Part shown: in pieces, positions 44,099-53,845 of the stretch
Layout: each line of letters begins with the position of its first letter
How positions within the stretch are numbered: position 1 is the first letter of the stretch
Assembly (NCBI GenBank): GCA_963777595.1
Contig: CAVZRE010000050.1
Span: forward strand, 1-64,000
Reading direction: 5' to 3'
DNA: 64,000 bases
DNA from: CAVVFX01 sp963777595
GTDB lineage: Bacteria > Acidobacteriota > Terriglobia > Bryobacterales > Bryobacteraceae
Translations under genes and position numbers: made by a program
The notes under the pieces: generated by a model
Database searches by the model: none
Told to the model about the DNA's origin: nothing
The model's input: only the letters and a program-made list of their open reading frames with translations

Positions 44099-46523
44099 TG
44101 TCGTCTGATGAGGCGCTTCTCTTTGGATACCACGTCTTGCGGTAGCGGAGCGAAGCCCGAACCCGTGGCGTCCTTCTGGCCATCGGCCACCATCCAGGTG
44201 AGGAAGACCGTCAGCGAAGCTTGTTCTGCTTCTGCGCCATTTTCTGCGGCACGATTAAATAGGTGAATGAAGCGATGGGATAGGCGCCGGCGCCTGGGGC
44301 ATCGGTGAGGGAGACGCGGAAGTCCGCGGGAATTTCGACGCCCTGCGCAGCTTGCGTCAGGCTGGCTGCGCTGGCTGAAACGAATGTCCCAGCGCGATTC
44401 CTGACCTCGGCGTAAATCACATTGTTCGTCGCCGCCCACGAGTAGTCCAGGTAACCGAGGCTGTAGGGAGTCTGTTTGACTGTCGCCGCGACACCCTGAT
44501 TGCCGTTGGCGCCCAAGCCGTTCACAGGCCAATTGACGGATGCGCTGACTCCGTATTTTGCCTTCCAGGGCGGACTGATTTTGGAGAGATAGTCAGTCCA
44601 CGTATAGGTTGCGTTAGCACCTTCCGATCGATGCACAAGAACAATGCCGGTATGAGGCAGACTAGCGCGCGGGTTGGCGGCGGTGATTCGACGGTCATCC
44701 CAATAGCGAATCTCGCCGAGGTAAATCCCCGCAATAACGTCGGGAGTCAGCTTTAAAACGCCATCGTAGACTCCGGGCAGATTATAGACCGGGACCACCG
44801 CTGCCACGGCTGAAGGGTAATGGTAAACGGGAAGCCGAAGTTCGGCCAACTGGGCGTCGGTGAGTGGCAGGTCCGAAGCGGCGAAGTCGGTCTTTCCGTC
44901 TCGCAACTGTACAAATCCTCCGCGCGTACCGACTGCCTGGTACGTCAACTCGGCTTGCGTGTAAGACTTGAACCAGCGCTCATAAAGAGGCAGGAGAGTC
45001 GCGGCGCCCGCTCCGTTGAGTGCGGCATAATTCGGAACGTAGGGCGCGACATAAGTAGTTGCTGAGGAAACCGATGAGATCCTGGTTGCCGAGCCTTTGG
45101 GTTGGGAGTCGCCCTTCGTCGCACCGGGCTTACGAGGTGAAGTTATCACGACGATGCCGGGAACAATGGGCCCCGGCGGCGCGTTGGCGACAACCGGATC
45201 GGGATCATTAACCGGTAGCGCCATGGGCGGCGGCGGAGCTACTTCGGCAACCAACGGCCCGTCATCCGGCGGCGGAGGCGCCGACTGCGTGACCGGCCGG
45301 ACATCCGGGGTGACGTCCACCGCGCTATAGGTATGGCTGCGGAGCGGTTCGCGCGAGGCAGTCAGGCGCACCACTGGAAGCGGCGGAGATGGGAGCGCGG
45401 CAGTAAAGAGAAAAGCCTTCAGCAGATCTTTGGGCAAGGTTTCCGCCGGCGACGGGACGATCTCGCGCGCGCCGGAGACGAACGCGCCACCGGTGGTGTT
45501 CAACGCTGCAAACTGATGAGGAGGGGCGGTTTCGGGCCATTGCTCAGCAGGCGCAAGCGGTCCCCACGCGGCCAGATTGGTGGCGCGGGCCCAGTAGACT
45601 TCGCCAGGCAGGAAATGCTCTTCCGCGTCATCGGGAGGAGGAACCCAAACCCAGCCGAGATCGGAATGCTGCAGCCAGCGGCCGGTATGATATGGCGTCC
45701 AACCCCACGGTTCCGCTCCCACCCACGTGTAGCCGATCGATTGATACCAGAGCCAGCGGCCGTCGCGAAAGGGTGCCCATCCGGCTTGCGTGGCGGGCTG
45801 CCAGACGGTGCCGAAGTCGCCGGCCTTGATCCATTTACCGGCACGATCGAGATCCAGACGGCTGGCGGGCGCGTCAGCCTCGACCTTATCGAGCGACTCG
45901 CTCCAGCTATCCGACTCGACTGGACTGATCTCGCGAAAAAGGGAGAAATGCGTCGATTCGGGAACCGTGACGCGGGCCGACTGTCCCTGGCGGAGTTCCA
46001 TTTCAGCCGACGGAATGGTGAATTGAGCCGCACCCTCGATGATTGCGAACTCGCTCCAATTGGGCATCGCCTGCAGTCGCAGACGCGAACCCTGGCGCAG
46101 CGTTGCCTGCGCGCCGGGAACCAGCAGATGAATGGAATTACCCGGATTCGCTTCGCCGGTAAAGTAGGCCAAGCCATGGTCCAGCGAGATGACGGTGATG
46201 CGCTGTCCGCCGGAGAGCCGGGCGTAGTCGCTCAGTTCCGCCAGACTTTCTCCAACCATGCGGAAGACGCTGGTATCGTCCAGTTCGATTTCGAGCGTGG
46301 CTCCTGCGCCGGTACGAATGCGAGTTGCTTCGGTTAAGGGGAGATTGAGAGAAGCTTGACGCCATGTATCTGCGGCGTCCAGTTGGACTTCCACCGAGCC
46401 ATCGAAAGCTCCCAGCCGCGCGAAACGGGACGAGGCGGCCGACGCTGTCCCAGCGAGTAGCAAGGCTGCCAAGAGCGCACGGACGAATGCCTGTGTTACG
46501 TCCATCGTAAAGTTGACGCGCAT
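44095..46523 (-). CDS. exported FecR-DUF6600-PstS fusion protein (one frameshift near the 3' end)
   Basis: About 808 residues after correction. A signal peptide (residues ~7-30, FVRALLAALLLAGTASAAS) precedes a FecR-type domain (~35-200), then a Trp-rich DUF6600-like block (~240-335, for example WVGAEPWGWTPYHTGRW). A Pro-rich linker follows (~400-480). The C-terminal ~300 residues match phosphate-binding PstS (GAGATLLPLYERWFKSYTQA, YLGEIRYWDDRRITAANP, VLVHRSEGANATYTWTDYLS). A missing base at ~44220 causes early stop; the other frame supplies ASLTVFLTWMVADGQK, a proper PstS end. The corrected stop overlaps the next start, confirming the reading. Start could be 46505. Confidence 0.85.
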
Positions 46524-46537
46524 GGGACGCGGACCGT

Positions 46538-47107
46538 TTACTTCTTCTTTTCAGGCACCGCTACAACCGGCGTTTTAATGATCTTGTCGAGCTCGCCTTT
46601 GATATTCTGGACTTCCACATTCTCCGTAAAAAATGCGCTGTCGTCGATTCCCAGGTGTTGAGCCCGAATGATTCCGTGCTTGTCGATGAAGACGATCATC
46701 GGAATATAGTGAATGCCCGGCGGATGCTGCACGAATTCGATCACCGTCGGCTCCGTGCTCATGCCGATAGGAAACATGCCGTGGGCGAAGGTTCGCGCGA
46801 AGTTAGGCAAATCGGTGGTAGCTTCAGGATTGAAAACGACCCCGAGCACCTGCACTCCTTTCGGAGCGTACTCCTGCTGGATCGGCGCTAGAACCCCGGC
46901 CAGATGCTGGCAATGCGGGCAGGTGGTCGACATGAACGCCAGCACGACGATATAACCCCTATATTGGCTCAACAGGACCTGCTTGCCCTGCATCTGGATC
47001 ACGAGTTCGGGAGCCTTGCGGGGAATCTGCGGCTTGTTAGCAGCAGGAGTGGCATCAGCGCCGTGGAGTACTGCGGCCGTGAGAAGGAGCCAAAGGATGG
47101 ATCGCAT
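46538..47107 (-). CDS. exported TlpA/redoxin-like thioredoxin-fold protein
   Basis: A protein of 189 residues from Met at 47107 (signal MRSILWLLLTAAVLHGA). FMSTTCPHCQHLAGVL contains the CPHC active site (~residues 66-69). YIPMIVFIDKHGIIRAQHLG is the cis-Pro region of TlpA/AhpC-TSA proteins. It probably reduces or oxidises disulfides in the periplasm. A similar protein lies directly upstream (47124-47714) with a 16 bp gap, suggesting gene duplication. Confidence 0.87.
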   Translation of the reverse strand: MRSILWLLLTAAVLHGADATPAANKPQIPRKAPELVIQMQGKQVLLSQYRGYIVVLAFMSTTCPHCQHLAGVLAPIQQEYAPKGVQVLGVVFNPEATTDLPNFARTFAHGMFPIGMSTEPTVIEFVQHPPGIHYIPMIVFIDKHGIIRAQHLGIDDSAFFTENVEVQNIKGELDKIIKTPVVAVPEKKK

Positions 47108-47123
47108 TGAGTGTATCCAGTTA

Positions 47124-47714
47124 CTACTTTTTCGAAATCGTTGTTTTGGCCGGCATGGCCGGCTTGGTGGGCGTTCCAAGAATCTTGTCGAGTTCGGCGC
47201 GGATATTCTTCTCCCCTCCCGCAATGAAGTCGCTGTCGCCAATGTATTCCGAATAGATATTGCCCTTGCGATCGATAAACGCCATCATGGGCACATAGTA
47301 GTGGGGGTCGGGATGCTTCAGGAATTCGAGCGCCGATTCCTGACTGCTCCAGCCGACGGGAAAGGCATTGTGCACGTAGAGGTCGTTGAACTGTTTCAGG
47401 CCGTCCTTAGCGCCGGAGTCGATCACGTCGCCCACAAACTGTACACCCTTCGCTGCGTAGGCCTTCTGGATTTCGGCAAGAACCGGAACCAGCGCCTGGC
47501 AGTGCGGACAAGTGGTAAACATGAAAGCAATAGCGACTACCTTGCCGCGAAAAGTACTTAACAAGAGAGGATTGCCACTCTGCAGATTAAAAACGAACTC
47601 GGGCGCCTTTCGAAGCGGCTTGGCCTGATCCGGCGGCGTAGCCGCAACCAACAAACCGGCAACCGCCAATAGCCCTAGAAAAACAAAAAGTAACCTGGCT
47701 CGAAAAGTCGTCAT
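47124..47714 (-). CDS. exported TlpA/redoxin-like thioredoxin-fold protein, paralogue
   Basis: A protein of 196 residues with a signal anchor or signal peptide (LLFVFLGLLAVAGLLVAAT). FMFTTCPHCQALVPVL carries the same CPHC motif as its neighbour and YVPMMAFIDRKGNIYSEYIG the same cis-Pro region; the two share an APE-x-V-x-x-x-Q start (KAPEFVFNLQSGN vs KAPELVIQMQGKQ). The tails differ. Starts 25 bp from the divergent rnr gene, so promoters for both must overlap. Confidence 0.87.
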   Translation of the reverse strand: MTTFRARLLFVFLGLLAVAGLLVAATPPDQAKPLRKAPEFVFNLQSGNPLLLSTFRGKVVAIAFMFTTCPHCQALVPVLAEIQKAYAAKGVQFVGDVIDSGAKDGLKQFNDLYVHNAFPVGWSSQESALEFLKHPDPHYYVPMMAFIDRKGNIYSEYIGDSDFIAGGEKNIRAELDKILGTPTKPAMPAKTTISKK

Positions 47715-47739
47715 AGTCTATAGTGTATTCCGTAGGTTT

Positions 47740-50031
47740 ATGCTGGGTCCAGTGACCCCCGCAACTCTGCTGCAGCACATCCAAAAGCTTCCCCACCGGC
47801 GCGCCACTTTCCGGCAGCTACTTCGGGAGACGCATCTCGAGCGGGACGAGTTGCAGACCCGGCTCGACGAGCTGCTGAAGCGCGGCGAAGTCGTCGAAAC
47901 GCGCTCGGATCACTTCGCGGCGATTGGCGGCAGCCGCGAGTACGCGGCCGGCCGGATCAGCATGCATCGCGACGGCTATGGGTTCCTGGTTCCAGACCGT
48001 CCGATCGAAGGCTTGCGCGGGGACATCTTCCTGCCCGAGCGCCAGACCGAGGGCGCCATGAATGGCGATCGGGCCATTGTCCGAATCAACCGGATTGAAC
48101 GCGATGGCAAAGCTGACGGCGAGGTGATCCGGATACTCAAGCGGGCCCATCCGACGGTGGTCGGGGAATTCCGGATCACGCGCCGGGGTATGTTTGTGGT
48201 CCCGCACGAGGAACGCATCCAGAACTGGATCGAGATCCCGGAGGAATTGGCGATTCCACCGGAGGGCGCTGCGGCCAATCGCATTGGCGGCAAGAGCTAC
48301 GTCATCTCGAGCCCAGCCGATCTGGACGGCATGATCGTGAATGCGGAGGTCGTCGAGTATGAATCGGCGGACGATCGCGCGGTGGGACGGATTATCGAGG
48401 TCCTGGGACGCCCGGGTGATTTTGGCATCGACGTCGAGATCATTATCCGGCAGCATCATCTGCCGCATCATTTTCCGCCGGCCGTGATCGAGCAGGCGCA
48501 GAGCGTTCCGCTGGTGATCGGCAAACCCGAACTCGCGGGAAGGCGCGATTTTCGCGAGTTGCCCATCGTCACCATTGACGGCGAAACGGCGCGCGATTTC
48601 GATGACGCAGTGTACGTGGAGCGGCTACCCAACGGCAATTACACGCTGCAAGTTCACATCGCCGATGTGAGCCATTATGTGATCCCCGATTCGGCCATCG
48701 ATCGCGAAGCTCGTTTGCGCGGCACCAGCGTGTACTTTCCCGACCGCGCGGTGCCCATGCTGCCGTTCGAGCTCTCGACTGAGATCTGCTCGCTGAAACC
48801 GCAGGTGGACCGGCTGGTGATGTCGGCGCTGCTCGAACTCGACCACAACGGCGGTGTTATTGCGCAGGAGTTCTGCCGCGGCGTGATTCGCAGCGCGGAG
48901 CGCATGACCTATACCGGCGTTCATCTGCTGCTCGAAGGCGACGCAGCGATGAAAGAACGCTACGCGCCGCTGATCGGCCGCTTCGAACTGATGCAGGAAC
49001 TGGCGCTGATCTTGAATCGCAAGCGCACCAAGCGCGGCTCCATCGATTTCGACCTTCCCGAACCGTTGATCGAGTTTGACGCGAACGGCATCATGACCGG
49101 CGTCTCGAAATCGCCGCGCAATATCGCGCATCGCATTATCGAGGAGTTCATGCTGTCGGCTAACGAGGCTGTCGCCGCGCATATCGAAGCGGCGGGCGTG
49201 CCGTCGATTTACCGGGTCCACGAACCGCCCGATCCTAAACGCGTTATGGAGTTCGAGGAAGTGGCGACGCATTTTGGGTACACGCTGGGAGTCGGGGCGA
49301 TTCCGGTGAAGAAGTTCGCTTATACCGAAAGGAAGCGGTCCGGGCATCACGAGACGAAAGTCCGGCGGGAGATCGCTTTACCCGAGGGCGGGCTCAAGAT
49401 CTCGCCGCGTCATTACCAGAAGCTGGTGGCAAAGCTGGAAGGCAAGCCGGAAGAACGCATCCTCAGCTACCTGATGTTGAGGTCACTCAAGCAGGCCCGG
49501 TATCGCGCGGAAGATACGGGACACTTTGCGCTCGCGGCGTCGCACTATACGCATTTCACGTCGCCGATCCGGCGCTATCCGGACCTGATGGTGCATCGCG
49601 TTTTGGGCGCACTGCTGGATGGGGAGAAGTATGGCAACGAGGATGAGATGGAGACTGTCGCGGAGGACTGCTCATTCACGGAGCGCCGGGCAGCGGAAGC
49701 CGAACGGGACCTGGTGGAGTGGAAGAAAGTGAAGTTCATGGTCGACCGGGTGGGCGAAGAGTTCCCCGGTCTGATCATCAGCACCGCGAAATATGGCTTC
49801 TTCGTGGAATTGGAGAATCTGTTTATAGAGGGGCTTGTTCCCATCGATTCCCTGCCCGGCGACCGCTACGCGTACAACGAGAATACCCGCAAGGTAGTGG
49901 GACAGCGGACGCGTCGCGAATTCTCGATCGGCGAGCAGGTGACGGTGATGCTCGACCGGGTGGATGAAGCGGAAAAGAAGCTGCAGTTTTCGCTGGTCGA
50001 ACCGGTGAAGAGGAAGGGAAAGAAGCGATAG
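47740..50031 (+). CDS. rnr: ribonuclease R
   Basis: A protein of 763 residues. An N-terminal winged-helix-like segment (~1-65) precedes OB-type cold-shock domains (RISMHRDGYGFLVPD), then the RNB catalytic domain with VTIDGETARDFDDAVYVE (~280-300, the metal-binding Asp cluster) and the S1 domain (GLIISTAKYGFFVELENLFI). The tail is Lys/Arg-rich. It degrades structured RNA 3'-5' in the cytoplasm. Two tandem hairpins with a T-run follow the stop. Confidence 0.95.
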   Translation: MLGPVTPATLLQHIQKLPHRRATFRQLLRETHLERDELQTRLDELLKRGEVVETRSDHFAAIGGSREYAAGRISMHRDGYGFLVPDRPIEGLRGDIFLPERQTEGAMNGDRAIVRINRIERDGKADGEVIRILKRAHPTVVGEFRITRRGMFVVPHEERIQNWIEIPEELAIPPEGAAANRIGGKSYVISSPADLDGMIVNAEVVEYESADDRAVGRIIEVLGRPGDFGIDVEIIIRQHHLPHHFPPAVIEQAQSVPLVIGKPELAGRRDFRELPIVTIDGETARDFDDAVYVERLPNGNYTLQVHIADVSHYVIPDSAIDREARLRGTSVYFPDRAVPMLPFELSTEICSLKPQVDRLVMSALLELDHNGGVIAQEFCRGVIRSAERMTYTGVHLLLEGDAAMKERYAPLIGRFELMQELALILNRKRTKRGSIDFDLPEPLIEFDANGIMTGVSKSPRNIAHRIIEEFMLSANEAVAAHIEAAGVPSIYRVHEPPDPKRVMEFEEVATHFGYTLGVGAIPVKKFAYTERKRSGHHETKVRREIALPEGGLKISPRHYQKLVAKLEGKPEERILSYLMLRSLKQARYRAEDTGHFALAASHYTHFTSPIRRYPDLMVHRVLGALLDGEKYGNEDEMETVAEDCSFTERRAAEAERDLVEWKKVKFMVDRVGEEFPGLIISTAKYGFFVELENLFIEGLVPIDSLPGDRYAYNENTRKVVGQRTRREFSIGEQVTVMLDRVDEAEKKLQFSLVEPVKRKGKKR

Positions 50032-50064
50032 GGTGGACGCCGCATTCCAAACTTCGCGAATCTG

Positions 50065-50110
50065 GCGACCTGGGGGTCGCACGCGGGCCAGGGGGCCCGC
50101 CCCACTTTTT
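50065..50110 (+). terminator. tandem-hairpin repeat acting as rnr terminator
   Basis: GCGACC-TGGG-GGTCGC (50065-50080) and GCGGGCC-AGGG-GGCCCGC (50083-50100) are followed by CCCAC and five T (50106-50110). Nearly the same unit lies between atpH and atpA (34081-34120), there without the T-run. Confidence 0.7.
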
Positions 50111-50172
50111 GCGGAAGGAACCCAATTTTCGATAAGTACTTTTCGTTTGTTTTATTTAGGAACGTGAAGAGG

Positions 50173-50196
50173 CCCGGTTGCGAGGGCGCAACCGGG
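50173..50196 (-). terminator. hairpin terminator of the TonB-receptor gene
   Basis: CCCGGTTGCG (50173-50182) pairs perfectly with CGCAACCGGG (50187-50196) across an AGGG loop. It lies 20 bp after the stop of the minus-strand TonB receptor gene. The flanking sequence on the minus strand is T/C-rich (CCTCTTC). Confidence 0.65.
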
Positions 50197-50215
50197 TTAG
50201 TGATGACAAACGAAC

Positions 50216-53200
50216 TTACCAGGAGATTCGGACGGCGGCTTGCGCACGGCGAGCCGTGGTGCCGTCGGGGGGAGCCTGGGTTTGGGCGGCAGCGCCGTAC
50301 AACGAATACGGCGCCAGGGCTACTCCGCCCTTATATGCTTCCGTGAAGTACTGTTCGGAATTACGTGCGGCAGCACCGCTGAGGATGAAGTGATTGAAGA
50401 CATTCGTGGCTTCGAAGCTTAACTGGATCTTGATCCGCTCCTTGATCGGGAAGATGCGGCTGATGCGAGCGTCGGTGCGGAAAATGGGCGCGGTGTTTAA
50501 AGCTGAGATGGATTCGAACGGCACACGGGTGGCGCCGCCAAGACCGTTGATGCTGCCGGTGCTCAACAAGCCTGCAGAGGTTCCGAGCATGGCAGCGGTC
50601 GGCACGGTGTTCACGGAGATGGTTGGAGGCAGCGGGAAGGAGGAACCCATGACTTCGACAGCCGATAACTGCCAGCCGTTGATCAGGTTACGATCGATCG
50701 CGCTATTTCCATGCACAAAGACGGGGTTGAAGATACCGTTCATCACCAGGCGATGGCGCTGGTCGGTGGCAGCCGATCCCTTCTCGCCGCCTTCGTTGTT
50801 GTTAAAGACCGAAGTGGGATAGGTCGGCGCATAGAGAATCCCGCTCGAACCGGCCGGGCCTCCGGCTGCGCCGCCGATGTCATCGTCAATGGCGTGCGAC
50901 CACGTATAGTTCACTTGCGCCTGGAACCACTTGGTATAGCGCTTCTGCAATTGAACGATCATCGCGTTGTAGTAGCTGTTGGCATTGGAGGTCATGACGA
51001 TCACCTTGCCGTAAGCGGGGTTGATACGCTGCGTGTAAATGGGCGTGGTGTAACTGCTGACCTGATTGCCGCCGGCATCCAGAATGGGGTAGGTGTAGCT
51101 AGCCGTGGGCGCGGCGGCGTTGCCGTCGTAGGCCGAGGTGATGTGGAGGCTGCGGCTCCAGACATAGGACACCGAAAGGCTGGTGTTAGGCGCGATCTGA
51201 CGTTCAATAGCGAAGTTAGCCTGCTCGGAGTATGAGTTTCGCCAGTTCGAATCAGCGAAGTCGATGCTGGCCGAACCGGCGACACTGGGCGCGGCCGGCA
51301 GGTGAGTCGGAAATACCGGGCCGGCGGCAAGTTGCGCGGCATTTGTGCCGGTGAGGGAGTAGCTCGGCTGGTACAGGCCGTTGCTAAAGAAGAGGCTCTC
51401 CAGACCGGCGGTGACATACCGGTTATAGAACATGCCGTATCCGCCGCGCAGGACCGTCTTGTCGTTTAGCGAATAGGCGACCCCGAAGCGCGGACCCCAG
51501 TTGTTGCGGGTCTGTGGAATTCTGCCCGTTTCCGGCCACGCGGGGTTGACCTGACTCGGCTGGGGCAGGAAGGTCACTTCGTAGCGGACGCCATAGTTGA
51601 CGGTCAACTTGGGCGTGACATGGAATTCATCCTGAGCAAAGAACTGGAGTTCATTCAGCTTGAGATCGAGGTTCGGATTGCCGATGGTCTGGCTGTAGCT
51701 CGACCAGTCTTTCGCCCCGGTTGTGTTGCCCGTAAAATCTTCGGCAAAGGCCGTCAGGCTCGGATAGGTAAAGGTCCCGTACTGATTGCTCAAATAGTTG
51801 ATGTAGTCTTCTACGTGGGCATAGTCCATCCCGAATTTCATGGTGTGTTTGCCCATCGTCAGGGAGAAGGAGTCGGAGAGCTGGTTGCGCAACTCACTCG
51901 GCAAGAGCCTGGGGTAGCTGGTGGCCAGGCCGAGATAGTTGATGCCGGCTACGGTCAATTGTGCCGGTCCGAACGGGGGCATCAGGCTGGGGCTGGCGGG
52001 ATCGAACTGGCGGTCCTTGAAGAAGCCCCACCGCGCTTCGTTCACGGCATTCGCCGAAACTACCGTGGTCAGTCCAACTTTCAAGGTGCGGTCGAAGACG
52101 GTGGTGTTGGCGTTGTTGCCATTGCCTGCGCCGGTGGTGTAGGATGCGCCGGTCTGAATCCCGTTGGGCGAACGGAAATCGAGGTAGTTCATTTCCATGG
52201 TCAGCCGGTTGTTGGTATTGATCTGGTAATCGATTTTGCCGAACAACAGGTTGTCATCGATGGTGCGCGGCACGAGTTGGTTTTTCACACGGCTCGAAAT
52301 ATAGGACTCCGCCGCCTGGCACTGCGCGGGAGTCGCCGGCGAGCCGCAAGCGCTGGATCCCGTTGCGATGTAGTTGCCGTTAACGTCAAAGAGGGTGTTC
52401 TGGTGGCTGTTGACGATGGGAGCGTTGCGCCTCTGCAGCTCCCCGTTGAAGAAGTAGAACAGCTTGTCCTTCTTAATCGGTCCGCCTATGCTCATGCCGG
52501 CCTGATGGCGCCATTCGGGGGGATTGAGTCCGTTGGCCGTGGGATCGGTCGCGTTGAGCGTGCGATTCCGGAAGAACCAGTAGGCCGAGCCGTGAATGGC
52601 GTCGGAGCCGCTCTTGGTGACGGTATTGATGACACCGCCTGAAGCGCGTCCGTATTCAGCCAGAAAATTGCTGGTCACTACTTGGAACTCCTGCACCGCG
52701 TCCTGAGAGATGTTATAGGAGCGGGTACGGCCGGCGTTCTCGTCGTAGAACTGATTGGTGGTGTCGACACCGTCGGTCAGAAAGGAGTTCCCTCCGGGAT
52801 TGCCGCGGAAAGTCAACAAACCGAACGACGCGTCATTGGTAACGCCGGGAGTGAGAAGGACAAAACTATCGACACGGCGGCCGTTGATCGGCAAATCCAT
52901 GATCTGGCGCTCGCCGACATTCGAGGATACTTCAGTTTTGACGGAGTCGACGACGGGAGCCTCGCCGGTGATATCCACCTGCGTCGCAGCGCCGGAAACC
53001 GAGAGTTTCGGCGACAGGCTCAACTGCTGGCCGACCTGTAACTCGACGTTTTTCAACTCATAGGATTGAAAGCCGGTTTTGGAGATGGTAACCGCATATC
53101 CGTCCGCAGGGACAAGTGCGGGGGCATTAAATACGCCCGCTCCGTTCGTCTCCAAATCGCGGTGAATCCCTTTGGCAGCGTTATCAATCACCACTTTCGC

Positions 53201-53332
53201 GCCTGGAATTACCGATCCGCTTGCGTCCTGAACAACGCCGGTCATGGCAGCGGAACCTGCCGTGGTTTGGGCGGAGAGGGAAAAAGCGAAAACGGCCAGA
53301 AAGACGGTGGCTCGCAATAGATATTTCTTCAT
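50216..53332 (-). CDS. TonB-dependent receptor with carboxypeptidase-regulatory-like N-domain (Oar-like)
   Basis: A protein of 1038 residues from Met at 53332, preceded by AAAGG; the longer frame adds a non-signal leader. Signal peptide at 1-21 (LRATVFLAVFAFSLSAQ). Residues ~25-105 are the carboxypeptidase-D-regulatory-like beta-sandwich (MTGVVQDASGSVIPGAKVVI). A plug domain follows (MDLPINGRRVDSFVLLTPGV) and then a long beta-barrel ending in an aromatic residue (AAVRISW). It probably takes up oligosaccharides or other large ligands across the outer membrane. A clear hairpin terminator follows. Confidence 0.9.
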   Translation of the reverse strand: MKKYLLRATVFLAVFAFSLSAQTTAGSAAMTGVVQDASGSVIPGAKVVIDNAAKGIHRDLETNGAGVFNAPALVPADGYAVTISKTGFQSYELKNVELQVGQQLSLSPKLSVSGAATQVDITGEAPVVDSVKTEVSSNVGERQIMDLPINGRRVDSFVLLTPGVTNDASFGLLTFRGNPGGNSFLTDGVDTTNQFYDENAGRTRSYNISQDAVQEFQVVTSNFLAEYGRASGGVINTVTKSGSDAIHGSAYWFFRNRTLNATDPTANGLNPPEWRHQAGMSIGGPIKKDKLFYFFNGELQRRNAPIVNSHQNTLFDVNGNYIATGSSACGSPATPAQCQAAESYISSRVKNQLVPRTIDDNLLFGKIDYQINTNNRLTMEMNYLDFRSPNGIQTGASYTTGAGNGNNANTTVFDRTLKVGLTTVVSANAVNEARWGFFKDRQFDPASPSLMPPFGPAQLTVAGINYLGLATSYPRLLPSELRNQLSDSFSLTMGKHTMKFGMDYAHVEDYINYLSNQYGTFTYPSLTAFAEDFTGNTTGAKDWSSYSQTIGNPNLDLKLNELQFFAQDEFHVTPKLTVNYGVRYEVTFLPQPSQVNPAWPETGRIPQTRNNWGPRFGVAYSLNDKTVLRGGYGMFYNRYVTAGLESLFFSNGLYQPSYSLTGTNAAQLAAGPVFPTHLPAAPSVAGSASIDFADSNWRNSYSEQANFAIERQIAPNTSLSVSYVWSRSLHITSAYDGNAAAPTASYTYPILDAGGNQVSSYTTPIYTQRINPAYGKVIVMTSNANSYYNAMIVQLQKRYTKWFQAQVNYTWSHAIDDDIGGAAGGPAGSSGILYAPTYPTSVFNNNEGGEKGSAATDQRHRLVMNGIFNPVFVHGNSAIDRNLINGWQLSAVEVMGSSFPLPPTISVNTVPTAAMLGTSAGLLSTGSINGLGGATRVPFESISALNTAPIFRTDARISRIFPIKERIKIQLSFEATNVFNHFILSGAAARNSEQYFTEAYKGGVALAPYSLYGAAAQTQAPPDGTTARRAQAAVRISW

Positions 53333-53845
53333 GAAAAAAACCTTTCTTGTAAAGCTAGACCCGTTTGAACTATCGTACATCGATCTGTATTGCAGGTGGA
53401 TGAAAAACCAGGCAAATCTGGCCTAGGGTCAGCGGGAGCGCCTCGGTCTCGCCCCCCGGCGACGAAGGCAACGCAGGCCTCCTTTGATTGATCACAGAGA
53501 TTGATCACAGAATAGCAGACGTGAGTGCGAAATCGAACACTTGCGGTGAGGAATTTCTGATGGCTCAACGTTGCAGCCGGAGCCTCTCAAAAGCTTGTAT
53601 GGGCAGCTTGCACATTAAATCTCTTGCCCGATGGGGCATGCTCGTGTCATCATGGGATCACGTGGAATGATTTAGGCCGTTTTCAGCCGGCCCGCTACTT
53701 GCAACCACGTAAAAAAGTGCTAAAGGGAAGTCGGTCTAGGTCAAAAAATTCGACCCTGGCGCCCCTTGGCTCCGGGGTTTTTTATTGCCCAACCGGAGTT
53801 GCTGGCCTCGACCGACCTGCCCTGCGCGTGATGAAAGGGCTAGTT
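53333..53845. other. regulatory region between divergent TonB-receptor and small-protein genes
   Basis: About 510 bp without a gene. It holds the leader of the TonB receptor (left), a perfect 13 bp tandem repeat at 53486-53511, and a possible attenuator at 53730-53783: GGTC-AAAAAATTC-GACC then CCCC-loop-GGGG and six T (53778-53783). The latter precedes the small-protein gene by ~60 bp. A longer in-frame extension of that gene through here is rejected as it has no protein-like composition. Confidence 0.45.
53486..53511. repeat. 13-bp perfect tandem repeat GATTGATCACAGA
   Basis: GATTGATCACAGA occurs twice head to tail (53486-53498 and 53499-53511), each with a palindromic TGATCA core. It lies ~150 bp upstream of the TonB receptor start. 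Two phased copies suggest a regulator-binding site. Confidence 0.45.

Noticed and set aside
53700..53783. Partial match to a cobalamin riboswitch (AAAGGGAAGTCGGT stretch)
   Set aside because: The B12 box and the conserved peripheral stems are missing; only the GGGAA-CGGT piece resembles it.
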